Shown here: positions 50,379 through 58,181 of the stretch, in pieces | Numbering within the stretch: position 1 is the stretch's first letter | Layout of the letters: every line of letters begins with the position of its first letter | From: Poindextera sp041691315 | GTDB taxonomy: Bacteria; Pseudomonadota; Alphaproteobacteria; Caulobacterales; Caulobacteraceae | Direction of reading: 5' to 3' | Assembly: GCA_041691315.1 (NCBI GenBank) | Contig: JBEPUW010000009.1 | Span: 1 to 64,000 of the forward strand | Length of the DNA stretch: 64,000 nt | Position numbers and translations under genes: made by a program | Notes under the pieces: model-generated | What the model was told of the DNA's origin: nothing | Database searches by the model: none | What the model saw: only the letters and a program-made list of their open reading frames with translations

Positions 50379-51024
50379 GCGCCGCGTGCACGTCGTGCAG
50401 GCTGCCCGCGATGGCGACGGTTTTCTCGCGCATCTCATCGGTGGCTTCGAGCAGGTCGGGCACCATCACCGCCATCATCCCGGCGGCGTGGGCCGAGCGG
50501 ATGCCGTTGTGGGAGTCTTCCAGCGCCAGGCAATCCTCGGGCGGAATCCCCAAGGCCGCGGCGGCCTTCTGATAGGGCTCGGGATGCGGCTTGCCGCGCT
50601 CGACGCTTTCGCTGGTGATCAGGGTGGTGAACCGCGCCACCACCTCGGCCGGCAGGTGGCGATCGACGGCGCGGCGGCTGGACGAGGTGACCAGGGCCTT
50701 GGGCAGGCCGACCTCGTCGAGCAGGGCCAGCAGTTCGGCCGCGCCGGGCTTCAACGGCACGCCGATATCGAAGGCCAGCTCCAGCAGCCGGCGCACCTCG
50801 GCCAGATAGGCGGCCAGGTCGAAGTCGGCGCCGAAATGCTCGACCAGCAGGTGGTCGCTGTGGGCGTTGGTGGTGCCGACCATCGACATGAAGACCGCCA
50901 CGGGCAGCTCGCGTCCGGCCGTGGCGGCGGCGCTCATCAGGGCGTCGCGCACCGGGGCCTCGGTGTCGACCAGCAGGCCGTCCATGTCGAAGATGACGGC
51001 GCGGACCGGACGGGGAAAGATCAT
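50341..51024 (-). CDS. HAD family phosphatase (beta-phosphoglucomutase-like)
   Basis: A 227-residue HAD hydrolase. Motif I is FDMDGLLVDTE with the nucleophile aspartate near residue 13, motif II is VTSSSR, the conserved lysine is in GKPHPEPYQKAAAALG, and motif IV is LALEDSHNGIRSAHAAGM. A four-helix cap lies between motifs I and II. The substrate is probably a sugar phosphate. It lies downstream of serB's end on the same strand, 49 bases away. Confidence 0.9.
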   Translation of the reverse strand: MIFPRPVRAVIFDMDGLLVDTEAPVRDALMSAAATAGRELPVAVFMSMVGTTNAHSDHLLVEHFGADFDLAAYLAEVRRLLELAFDIGVPLKPGAAELLALLDEVGLPKALVTSSSRRAVDRHLPAEVVARFTTLITSESVERGKPHPEPYQKAAAALGIPPEDCLALEDSHNGIRSAHAAGMMAVMVPDLLEATDEMREKTVAIAGSLHDVHAALSPRDAGAASRR

Positions 51025-51073
51025 GCGCGCCGGCTTAGCCGCGCCCGCCGGTTTCGCCGAATCAAGCTTTGCA

Positions 51074-51967
51074 TCAGTCGGTTACGAACCGGTCGGTCGA
51101 ATAGCCCTGATAGTAGAGCAGCGCGGTCAGGTCGGCATGGTCGATGCGGGCATCGGCTTCCGCCGCCACCACCGGCTTGGCGCGATAGGCGACGCCCAAC
51201 CCCGCGGCCTTGATCATGTCGAGATCGTTGGCGCCATCGCCGATGGCCGCGGTGTCGATAAGGTCGACGCCCAGGGCGGCCGCCTCGTCGATCAGCGCCT
51301 TCAGCTTGGCCTCGCGACCGAGGATCGGTTCGGCGACCAGGCCGGCCAAGGCGCCGTCCGCCTCGATCAGCCGGTTGGCGCGGTCGAGGTGAAAGCCGGC
51401 CGCCGCCGCCACTCGGCGCGTGAAGAAATCGAAGCCGCCGGAAACCAGCACGCAGCGGGCGCCGTTGGCGGCCATGGTGCGCACCAGGGTTCGGGCGCCG
51501 GGATTGAGCCGGACCCGCTCCTCGTAGGCGCGCGCCAGGTCGGCCAGCGGCAGGCCCTTCAGCATGGCGACGCGTTCGCGCAACGCCGCCTCGAAGTCCA
51601 CCTCGCCGCGCATGGCCCGCTCGGTGATGGCGGCGACTTGCGTCTTCAGACCGGCGAAGTCGGCCAGCTCGTCCAGGCACTCGCAGCCGATGATGGTGGA
51701 GTCCATGTCGGCCACCAGCAGCCGCTTGCGCCGGTGTTCGAGCGGCTGGGCGCAGCAATCGACCGGCACATATTGCAGCGCATTCGCCGCCGCGCGTCCG
51801 ATGGCGGCGGGATCGACGTGTTCGACGATCATGTCGGCGACGCCGTCGCCGAGAATGTCGGTTTCCAGAATCGTGCAGCCGGCTCCGGCCACCGCCTCCA
51901 GGGCGTGCGGCAGGTTGGTTTCCAGGCTAGACAGATCGGGTGCGACGAGGGTGAGGACGACCAGCAT
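51074..51967 (-). CDS. serB: Phosphoserine phosphatase
   Basis: SerB removes phosphate from L-phosphoserine, the last step of serine synthesis. The 297-residue protein has an N-terminal ACT-like regulatory region (about 1-75), then the HAD motif DMDSTIIGCECLDELAD, SGGFDFFTRRVA for motif II, and GDGANDLDMIKAAGLGVAYRAKP for motif IV. The ATG at 51967 and the miaA ATG at 51966 share the sequence CATG, so the two divergent genes have overlapping start codons. Confidence 0.94.
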   Translation of the reverse strand: MLVVLTLVAPDLSSLETNLPHALEAVAGAGCTILETDILGDGVADMIVEHVDPAAIGRAAANALQYVPVDCCAQPLEHRRKRLLVADMDSTIIGCECLDELADFAGLKTQVAAITERAMRGEVDFEAALRERVAMLKGLPLADLARAYEERVRLNPGARTLVRTMAANGARCVLVSGGFDFFTRRVAAAAGFHLDRANRLIEADGALAGLVAEPILGREAKLKALIDEAAALGVDLIDTAAIGDGANDLDMIKAAGLGVAYRAKPVVAAEADARIDHADLTALLYYQGYSTDRFVTD

Positions 51968-52901
51968 GGAGGCCCGCATCTGGCTGATCGCCGGCCCCAC
52001 CGCAAGCGGCAAGTCGGCCCTGGCGCTCCGGCTGGCCCGCGAAATCGGCGGCGAAATCGTCAATGCCGACGCCCTGCAGCTCTATCGCGACCTGCGCATC
52101 CTGAGCGCCCGCCCCTCGGCTGAAGAGGAGGCCAGCGCGCCGCACCACCTGTTCGGCGTCGCCGACGCCGCCGACGGCTGGTCGGTCGGCCGCTGGCTGA
52201 CGGCGGCGACCGCGGCTCTGAATGACATCGCCGAGCGGGGCCGCCCGGCCGTCGTGGTCGGCGGCACCGGCCTCTATTTCCGCGCCCTCACCGAGGGCCT
52301 GGCGGATATCCCGCCGATCCCGCGCGCCGCGCGCGACGCCGCCGAGCAGGCCTACGATACCGACGGCGAGAACGCGGTCCGCGCGGCGCTGGCCAAGCTC
52401 GACCCACTCGCCCAGGCCCGCATCACGCCGGGCGACCGCCAGCGCCTGACCCGCGCCCTGGCCGTGGCGCGGTCCACCGGCCGCCCGCTCACAGCCTGGC
52501 AGGCCGAGACCAGGCCCGCGATCCCGGCCGACGCCTGGCGCGCCGTGGTGCTGGAGCCGCCCCGAGAGGCCCTCTACGCCCGCATCGACGCCCGCCTGGC
52601 TGCCATGGCCGCGGCCGGCGCGGTCGAGGAAGCCGGCGCCCTGATGCAGCGCGGCCTCGACGCAAGACTGCCGGCGATGAAGGCCGTGGGCCTGCGCGAA
52701 CTAGCGGCCGTCGCCAAGGGGGACGCCACGCTCGAAGCCGCCGTCGCCGCCGCCCAGCAGGCCACCCGCCGCTACGCCAAACGCCAGCTCACCTGGTTCC
52801 GCAACCAGACCCCCGACTGGCGCCGCATCGCGGCGATGGAGGCGGAAGAACAGTGGCCGGCGTTCGTCAGCCCGGCGTCTTCAGCTAGGAAACATCGGTG
52901 A
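51966..52901 (+). CDS. miaA: tRNA dimethylallyltransferase
   Basis: MiaA transfers a dimethylallyl group to adenine 37 of tRNAs reading U-initial codons. The 311-residue protein has the P-loop GPTASGKSALALRLA (about 10-24), NADALQLYRDLRILSARPS, the VVGGTGLYFRAL motif, and near the C-terminus YAKRQLTWFRNQ. Only the ATG at 51966 puts the P-loop at the normal position, which forces the start-codon overlap with serB. The end overlaps the converging SRPBCC gene by 17 bases. Confidence 0.95.
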   Translation: MEARIWLIAGPTASGKSALALRLAREIGGEIVNADALQLYRDLRILSARPSAEEEASAPHHLFGVADAADGWSVGRWLTAATAALNDIAERGRPAVVVGGTGLYFRALTEGLADIPPIPRAARDAAEQAYDTDGENAVRAALAKLDPLAQARITPGDRQRLTRALAVARSTGRPLTAWQAETRPAIPADAWRAVVLEPPREALYARIDARLAAMAAAGAVEEAGALMQRGLDARLPAMKAVGLRELAAVAKGDATLEAAVAAAQQATRRYAKRQLTWFRNQTPDWRRIAAMEAEEQWPAFVSPASSARKHR

Positions 52902-53349
52902 GCCGCTTGTTGAGGCCGGTCCTTAAGTTGATGCCGAACTGGACGAAGGCCTTCAGGCCGCACAGGGTATAGGTCCAGCCCGCGTTCTGGCCCAGGGCGA
53001 GCTTCACGCCTTCAGGCGTAAAGGGGTAGCGGCCCTCGGTTACCGTGACGACGGTTGCATCGTCCCCGTCGGCCGCGAACTGAAACATCGATCGGGTTGG
53101 CTGGCCGAGCGCCGTCGATTCCCAGACGATCTTCGTGTTCTTTTCGACTTCAAGCACGGTGATGGCGACCTTCGCGCCGAGGTCGCCGAACGTCCACGTC
53201 ACCGCGCCGGGCCGCATCGGTCCGCTCGCGCCTGAGATGAAGTAGTTCGCCATCTTCCTCGGGTCGACCACGGCGTCGAACACCTCGCCGATGGGCCTGA
53301 GAATCCGCTCGCGCACGTTCACTTCGATGTCGTGGGTGGGATCGGGCAT
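52885..53349 (-). CDS. SRPBCC family protein, without adjacent regulator
   Basis: A 154-residue START-like protein: HDIEVNVRERILRPIGEVFDAVVDPRKMANYF, then TWTFGDLGAKVAITVLEVEKNTKIVWES, and a C-terminal helix ALGQNAGWTYTLCGLKAFVQFG. Such genes usually sit next to an ArsR repressor. None is adjacent, but a perfect 24-bp palindrome lies on the promoter (53381-53404). The start at 53349 (MPDPTHDIEV) was chosen; an upstream ATG at 53388 lies inside the palindrome. Confidence 0.83.
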   Translation of the reverse strand: MPDPTHDIEVNVRERILRPIGEVFDAVVDPRKMANYFISGASGPMRPGAVTWTFGDLGAKVAITVLEVEKNTKIVWESTALGQPTRSMFQFAADGDDATVVTVTEGRYPFTPEGVKLALGQNAGWTYTLCGLKAFVQFGINLRTGLNKRLTDVS

Positions 53350-53380
53350 TTCGCGCTCCGTCAGGGTCGGGTGGTCGCCA

Positions 53381-53429
53381 AAAGGCAACTTATAAGTTGC
53401 CTTTATAATACGGCCGCGTAAAAGTGCAA
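53381..53429 (-). promoter_or_regulatory. Promoter with perfect 24-bp palindromic operator of the SRPBCC gene
   Basis: The half AAAGGCAACTTA (53381-53392) is followed directly by its reverse complement (53393-53404). On the minus strand TTGCAC (53424-53429), 16 bases and TATAAA (53402-53407) form a good sigma-70-like promoter whose -10 and start site fall in the palindrome, as expected for a repressor site. The cognate regulator is not in the window. Confidence 0.65.
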
Positions 53430-53458
53430 CCCGGGAATTGCGTTATGTCCGTCTTGAT

Positions 53459-54508
53459 CTAGAGCGCGGCGGCCTTGGCCTTCCACTCGGCGGCCTGGCG
53501 CTTGGCCTCGGCGAGCTGCGCGGGACTCAGGTGGGCGGCCATGGAGTCGCGTACGAGGATGGTGTCGTCGAGGCCGTCGGCCCCAGGTGTGGCCGCGATG
53601 GCGACGTCCAGCCAGACATAGGCCTGGGCATAGTCGCGCGGCACGCCTTTGCCGATGGCATAGGCCGAGCCGACCTTGGCCGCCGCTTTGGCGTCTCCCT
53701 GTTCGGCTGCCTGGCGATACCAGTGGAAGGCCTGCGCCGGGTCGGCCGGCCCGCCGCGACCATCCTCGTACATCTTGGCCAGGCTGCTCTGCGCCGTGGA
53801 CAGTCCCTGCTCCGCGGCTTTGCGGTACCAGATGGCGGCCTGGGATTCGTCCTTCACGATCCCCAGTCCGGTCTCGTAGCGCATTCCCAACCCCCATTGC
53901 GCGCCGGAATTCCCCTGGTCGGCGGCCTTGCGATAGAGGGCCATCGCCCGCGCCTGGTCCTTCTGGCCGCCGATGCCGAGCTCGTAGTCGGAGGCGAGTA
54001 CGAGCTCGGCCAGGACATACCCCTGATCTGCGGCTTTGCGCGTCCAGGCGACCGCCTGCACCGGATCCTTTGGAACCCCGCCGCTACCGGACATGTACAC
54101 CCCGGCCATCAACATCTGCGCCTTGGCGTCTCCTTGATCGGCGATAGTGCGGAGCGCCGCGAAGGCCGGCGCGCAGTCGGCGGGCCCGCCGCCTTGGCCC
54201 AGCACGCAGATAGCGGCGAGCATGTCGCGCGCCTTGGCGTTACCCTGCGCGAAGGCCTTTCGGGTCCAGGCGAGGCCCTCGGCCGTGTCCTCGTCGACGC
54301 CAGCGCCATTGAAATAGAGGGCGCCAAGCAGCTGCTCGGCCGTGGCGTCGCCCTGGTCGGCCAAGGGTCGAAGCAACTTCAGCGCCGTCGCATAGTCGCG
54401 CCGGCCAATGGCCCCTTGAGCGTCCTCAATTGGCCCCGCCTTGGCGCGCGCAAACAGGCCGAGAGCCAGCATCGTCGCCGCCAGAGCGACCCCAAACCTC
54501 AGTTTCAC
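53459..54508 (-). CDS. Secreted Sel1-repeat (TPR-like) protein A
   Basis: A 349-residue exported protein. The GTG at 54508 opens a signal peptide (about 1-24, ending ARAKA). The mature protein is made of about seven Sel1-like repeats of 36 residues, recognisable by AxxxYxxGxGVxxDxxxAxxWxRKAAEQG (for example YVLAELVLASDYELGIGG, YEDGRGGPADPAQAFHWYRQAAEQG). It ends in a helical cap, DYAQAYVWLDVA, then AAHLSPAQLAEAKRQA. Sel1 proteins act as scaffolds or interaction partners in the envelope. It is a tandem paralogue of the next gene. Confidence 0.85.
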   Translation of the reverse strand: MKLRFGVALAATMLALGLFARAKAGPIEDAQGAIGRRDYATALKLLRPLADQGDATAEQLLGALYFNGAGVDEDTAEGLAWTRKAFAQGNAKARDMLAAICVLGQGGGPADCAPAFAALRTIADQGDAKAQMLMAGVYMSGSGGVPKDPVQAVAWTRKAADQGYVLAELVLASDYELGIGGQKDQARAMALYRKAADQGNSGAQWGLGMRYETGLGIVKDESQAAIWYRKAAEQGLSTAQSSLAKMYEDGRGGPADPAQAFHWYRQAAEQGDAKAAAKVGSAYAIGKGVPRDYAQAYVWLDVAIAATPGADGLDDTILVRDSMAAHLSPAQLAEAKRQAAEWKAKAAAL

Positions 54509-54582
54509 GTGGTCGCCCGCCCGCCGCCTGTCCAGACGACACCCTAGGCGGCCAAGGTTCATGGGCCGTTATCGAGACAACC

Positions 54583-55506
54583 TCAGGGGGTCCCGCTGTC
54601 TGCCTTCCAGGCCGACGCCAGCCGCTTGGCCTGCGCAAGCGCGGCTGGGCTCAGGCGCGCGGCCACCGACTTGAGCGCGAGCGCTTCGGTGTCGTGGTTT
54701 TCGTCGTCCGGCCTGGCCGACGACATGGCGATCTGCAGCCACATATAGGCTTGCACATCGTCGCGCGGCACGCCCTTGCCCAGGGCATAGGCGGTCCCGA
54801 CCTTGCGTTGCGCGTCGCGATAGCCCTGCTGGGCGGCCTTGAGGTACCAGGCCACGGCCTGGGTCTCGTCGGCGGTGACGCCCCGGCCGGTCTCATAGTC
54901 GTCGGCCAAGCTGATCTGGGCGAACAAGTCGCCCTGTGCCGCCGCCTTGCGGTTCCAGAAGATCGCCTGGACCTGGCCCTCCGGCGTGTCGTCCTCCATC
55001 CCATAGTGCAGAGCGAGGGCGGACACGGCGCGCTCATCGCCCCACTCCGCGGCCTTGCGGTAAAGGACGAGCGACTGGGCGGGATCCTTGGCGACGCCGA
55101 ACAGGCCGGTCTCGGACAGCTGGGCCAGCATATCTTCAGCCTCAAGATCGCCCTGGGCGACTGCGGCTTGCAGCAGCGGCCCGATCTGGGCGCAGGCCTT
55201 TGGCTGAACCGGAGCGGTCACCGAGAACCCGCAGACCATGATAAGCATGCCCCGGGCCTCGGCGTTGCCTTGCGCGGCCGCCTTGGCGTACCAGCCGGCG
55301 GCCTGGTCCTCATCCTTGGCGACGCCGTCGCCGCGGTCGTAAAGATCGGCAAGCTTCATCTGCGCCCAGACATCGCCGTGCTCGGCCATCGGCTGCAGGA
55401 TTTCCGGCTGCAGCGGCGCATCAGCATTGGCGGCGGCGGCGGTCTGTCCGGAAAGGCCTATGACGAGCACGCCGAGCATCGCCGCGGCCGGCATTGGAAT
55501 CTTCAT
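54583..55506 (-). CDS. Secreted Sel1-repeat (TPR-like) protein B
   Basis: A 307-residue exported paralogue of protein A. It has a signal peptide (about 1-25), about six Sel1-like repeats (YDRGDGVAKDEDQAAGWYAKAAAQGN is one), a pair of cysteines in IMVCGFSVTAPVQPKACAQ within the second and third repeats, and the same cap, DDVQAYMWLQIA and ARLSPAALAQAKRLA. The gap to protein A is 74 bases, so they probably arose by tandem duplication and share a transcript. It is divergent from the ilv leader. Confidence 0.85.
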   Translation of the reverse strand: MKIPMPAAAMLGVLVIGLSGQTAAAANADAPLQPEILQPMAEHGDVWAQMKLADLYDRGDGVAKDEDQAAGWYAKAAAQGNAEARGMLIMVCGFSVTAPVQPKACAQIGPLLQAAVAQGDLEAEDMLAQLSETGLFGVAKDPAQSLVLYRKAAEWGDERAVSALALHYGMEDDTPEGQVQAIFWNRKAAAQGDLFAQISLADDYETGRGVTADETQAVAWYLKAAQQGYRDAQRKVGTAYALGKGVPRDDVQAYMWLQIAMSSARPDDENHDTEALALKSVAARLSPAALAQAKRLASAWKADSGTP

Positions 55507-55568
55507 CGCTGCAGCCCACCGACGCCCTGAAAGGCCTCAAGCCTACCCCAGCCAAGCTCAACGCTTTC

Positions 55569-55617
55569 TTGACGCCCGGCGCCGACAATGGCATCTGAAC
55601 GACCCTGACTACGGAGG
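55569..55617 (+). promoter_or_regulatory. Possible ilvBN promoter -35 and leader ribosome-binding site
   Basis: TTGACG (55569-55574) is a good -35; 17 bases later CATCTG (55592-55597) is a weak -10. CGGAGG (55612-55617) lies seven bases before the leader GTG and is a strong ribosome-binding site. The promoter placement is tentative. Confidence 0.4.
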
Positions 55618-55624
55618 CACAGCC

Positions 55625-55672
55625 GTGCGCCACACCATTCTCGTACTTAAAAGGCGACCGCTCCCCGCGTGA
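55625..55672 (+). CDS. ilvBN operon leader peptide
   Basis: A 15-codon peptide from GTG 55625, MRHTILVLKRRPLPA, followed by TGA. Four consecutive control residues Ile-Leu-Val-Leu are the three branched-chain amino acids, as expected for ribosome-mediated attenuation: scarcity would stall the ribosome here. The strong CGGAGG site and the downstream hairpins and terminator complete the arrangement. Attenuation of ilvBN has been reported in Caulobacter crescentus, as I recall. Confidence 0.8.
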   Translation: MRHTILVLKRRPLPA

Positions 55673-55698
55673 CACCCGTCACGCCGGAACACGGTCGC
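55654..55698 (+). promoter_or_regulatory. Nested pause/antitermination hairpins of the ilv attenuator
   Basis: The outer stem GCGACCG (55654-55660) pairs with CGGTCGC (55692-55698). Inside it GCGTGAC (55667-55673) pairs perfectly with GTCACGC (55678-55684) around ACCC. The outer stem starts within the leader peptide codons, so a ribosome moving or stalling on the leader decides which stem forms. The precise antiterminator pairing was not worked out. Confidence 0.65.
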
Positions 55699-55705
55699 GC
55701 GTCCG

Positions 55706-55727
55706 AAGGCCCCCCGAGGGCCTTTTT
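55706..55727 (+). terminator. Intrinsic terminator of the ilv attenuator
   Basis: AAGGCCC (55706-55712) and GGGCCTT (55718-55724) form a GC-rich stem with a five-base loop, followed by a T run (TTTTTCTTT). It lies 44 bases upstream of ilvB, in the right place for attenuated readthrough. Confidence 0.85.
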
Positions 55728-55770
55728 CTTTGCCTGAAATCCAACCCAAAACCCGATCCCGAGACGTCCC

Positions 55771-57567
55771 ATGTCAGACATCCAGCACAGCCCGCAAACT
55801 GAAGCCGCCGAGACGGCCGAGATGCTCACCGGCGCCGAGATCGTCGTGCGCTGCCTGGTCGATCAGGGCGTCGACGTGCTGTTCGGCTATCCCGGCGGGG
55901 CGGTGCTGCCGATCTATGACGCGCTGTTCCATGAGCCGAAGCTGCACCACGTGCTGGTGCGCCACGAACAGGGCGCGGCGCATGCGGCGGAGGGCTATGC
56001 CCGCTCCACGGGGCGGCCGGGCGTGGTGCTGGTCACCTCCGGGCCTGGCGCGACCAACACCATCACCGGCATCGTCGATGCGCTGATGGACTCGATCCCG
56101 CTGGTCGTCCTGACCGGCCAGGTGCCCACCCACCTGATCGGCTCCGACGCCTTCCAGGAGGCCGATACGGTCGGCATCACCCGCACCTGCACCAAGCACA
56201 ACATCCTGGTGAAGCGGGCCGAGGACCTGCCGCGCGCCATCCACGAGGCCTTCCACATCGCCACGACCGGGCGGCCCGGCCCGGTGCTGGTCGACATTCC
56301 GAAGGACGTGCAGTTCGCCCGCGCCGCCTATCAGGGCCCGAAAGAGGTGCGCTTCGCCCACGTCTATGCGCCGCGCACCAAGGCCGACCCGGCGCGCATC
56401 AGGGAGGCTGTCGCGCTGATCGCCGGCGCCGAGCAGCCGCTGTTCTATACCGGCGGCGGCGTCATCAATGCGGGCCCGCGCGCCAGCACCCTGCTGCGCG
56501 AGTTCGCCGCCCTGACCGGGGCGCCGGTGACCTCGACCCTGATGGGCCTGGGCGCCTTTCCGGCCGCCGACCCGGCCTGGCTGGGCCTGGTTGGCATGCA
56601 CGGCATGTTCGAGGCCAACCACGCCATGCACGACTGCGACGTCATGGTCTGTCTGGGCGCGCGTTTTGACGACCGGGTGACCGGCCGGCTGGACGCCTTT
56701 TCGCCGGACTCCAAGAAGATCCACATCGATATCGACCCCTCGTCGATCAACAAGAACGTCCGGGTCGACGTGCCGATTCTGGGCGACGCGGCCAGCGTGC
56801 TGGAGGACCTGATCGCGGTCTGGAAGGCCGAGAAGCGCAAGGCCGCCAACCTCGCGGGGTGGTGGACGCAGATCGAGACCTGGCGCGCGCGCCAATGCCT
56901 GCGATACCGCCCGTCCGACACGATCATCAAGCCGCAGTACGCCATCGAGCGGCTGTATGAGCTGACCAAGGACCGGGATGCCTACATCACCACCGAGGTC
57001 GGCCAGCACCAGATGTGGGCGGCGCAGTTCTACCGCTTCGAGCAGCCGAACCGCTGGATGACCTCGGGCGGTCTCGGCACCATGGGCTATGGCCTGCCGG
57101 CCGCGGTCGGGGTGCAGATGGCCCACCCGGGAAGCCTGGTTATCGACATCGCCGGCGACGCCAGCGTGCAGATGACCATGCAGGAGATGTCGACGGCGCT
57201 TCAGTACGATCTGCCGATCAAGATCTTCATCCTCAACAACGAGTGGATGGGCATGGTGCGCCAGTGGCAGGAGTTGCTGCACGGCGAGCGCTACAGCCAT
57301 TCCTATTCGGCGAGCCTGCCGGATTTCGTGAAGCTCGCCGAGGCCTACGGCGGCGTCGGCCTGCGCGCCGAGACGCCGGACGAGCTGGACGGGCTGATCG
57401 AGGAGATGATCGACATGCCCAAGCCGGTGATCTTCGATTGCCGGGTGGAAAAGTCGGAGAACTGCTTTCCGATGATCCCGTCCGGCAAGGCGCACAACGA
57501 GATGATCCTCGGCGACGTCGAGGATATCGGCTCGGTGGTTGACGAGGCGGGCAAGCGGCTGGTGTGA
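55771..57567 (+). CDS. ilvB: Acetolactate synthase large subunit
   Basis: The catalytic subunit of acetohydroxyacid synthase makes acetolactate (valine, leucine) and acetohydroxybutyrate (isoleucine) with ThDP and FAD. The 598-residue protein has GYPGGAVLPIYDAL, RHEQGAAHAAEGYAR with the catalytic glutamate, SGPGATNTITG, GARFDDRVTGR for FAD, and the ThDP motif GDASVQMTMQEMSTA followed by NNEWMGMVRQWQ. It lies downstream of the complete attenuator and 63 bases upstream of ilvN. Confidence 0.97.
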   Translation: MSDIQHSPQTEAAETAEMLTGAEIVVRCLVDQGVDVLFGYPGGAVLPIYDALFHEPKLHHVLVRHEQGAAHAAEGYARSTGRPGVVLVTSGPGATNTITGIVDALMDSIPLVVLTGQVPTHLIGSDAFQEADTVGITRTCTKHNILVKRAEDLPRAIHEAFHIATTGRPGPVLVDIPKDVQFARAAYQGPKEVRFAHVYAPRTKADPARIREAVALIAGAEQPLFYTGGGVINAGPRASTLLREFAALTGAPVTSTLMGLGAFPAADPAWLGLVGMHGMFEANHAMHDCDVMVCLGARFDDRVTGRLDAFSPDSKKIHIDIDPSSINKNVRVDVPILGDAASVLEDLIAVWKAEKRKAANLAGWWTQIETWRARQCLRYRPSDTIIKPQYAIERLYELTKDRDAYITTEVGQHQMWAAQFYRFEQPNRWMTSGGLGTMGYGLPAAVGVQMAHPGSLVIDIAGDASVQMTMQEMSTALQYDLPIKIFILNNEWMGMVRQWQELLHGERYSHSYSASLPDFVKLAEAYGGVGLRAETPDELDGLIEEMIDMPKPVIFDCRVEKSENCFPMIPSGKAHNEMILGDVEDIGSVVDEAGKRLV

Positions 57568-57630
57568 TTGCGCTCCGCCGCTATGGTGCGCCTGACAATC
57601 AGGCGGCCCCAGGCGGGCACAAGGAGCGCA

Positions 57631-58179
57631 ATGTCCATCGAACCGCCGGCCTCCGCTTACGACATGGCCCACGACGTCGAGATCGAGACGATCGCCACCT
57701 TCGCCGTGCTGGTCGACAACGAGCCTGGCGTGCTGCACCGCGTGGTCGGCCTGTTCGCCGCGCGTGGCTACAATATCGAGAGCCTGACCGTCGCCGAGAC
57801 CGACCGGGCGGCGCACACCAGCCGCATCACCGTGGTCACCCGCGGCACCCGCCACGTCCTCTCGCAGATCGAGGCGCAGCTGAAGAACATGGTCTCGACC
57901 CGCTACGTCCAGGACGTCAGCCGCGACCCGAACGGGGTCGAACGCGAACTGGCCCTGGTCAAGGTGCGGGGCACGGGCGGCGAGCGGGTCGAGGCGCTGC
58001 GCCTGGCCGACATCTTTCGCGCCCGGGTCATCGACACCACCAGCGAGAGCTTCATCTTCGAAATCACCGGCGCGCCGTCCAAGGTGGACAAGTTCACCGA
58101 CCTGATGCGGCCCTTGGGGCTGGTCGAGGTGTCGCGGACCGGCGTGCTTTCCATCGAACGCGGCGCGGAGACCCTTTGA
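57631..58179 (+). CDS. ilvN: Acetolactate synthase small (regulatory) subunit
   Basis: The regulatory subunit gives valine feedback inhibition and full activity to IlvB. The 182-residue protein has an N-terminal ACT domain, TFAVLVDNEPGVLHRVVGLFAARGYNIESLTVAETD (about 24-59), and the C-terminal domain RELALVKVRG...ADIFRARVIDTTSESFIFEITGAPSKVDKF. AAGGAG lies upstream of the ATG at 57631. The gene is also called ilvH in some species. It follows ilvB in one operon. Confidence 0.95.
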   Translation: MSIEPPASAYDMAHDVEIETIATFAVLVDNEPGVLHRVVGLFAARGYNIESLTVAETDRAAHTSRITVVTRGTRHVLSQIEAQLKNMVSTRYVQDVSRDPNGVERELALVKVRGTGGERVEALRLADIFRARVIDTTSESFIFEITGAPSKVDKFTDLMRPLGLVEVSRTGVLSIERGAETL

Positions 58180-58181
58180 TT

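Noticed and set aside
55774..57855. 693-residue minus-strand open frame opposite ilvB
   Set aside because: ilvB is unambiguous on the plus strand; the opposite frame has histidine/glycine/alanine-rich shadow composition.
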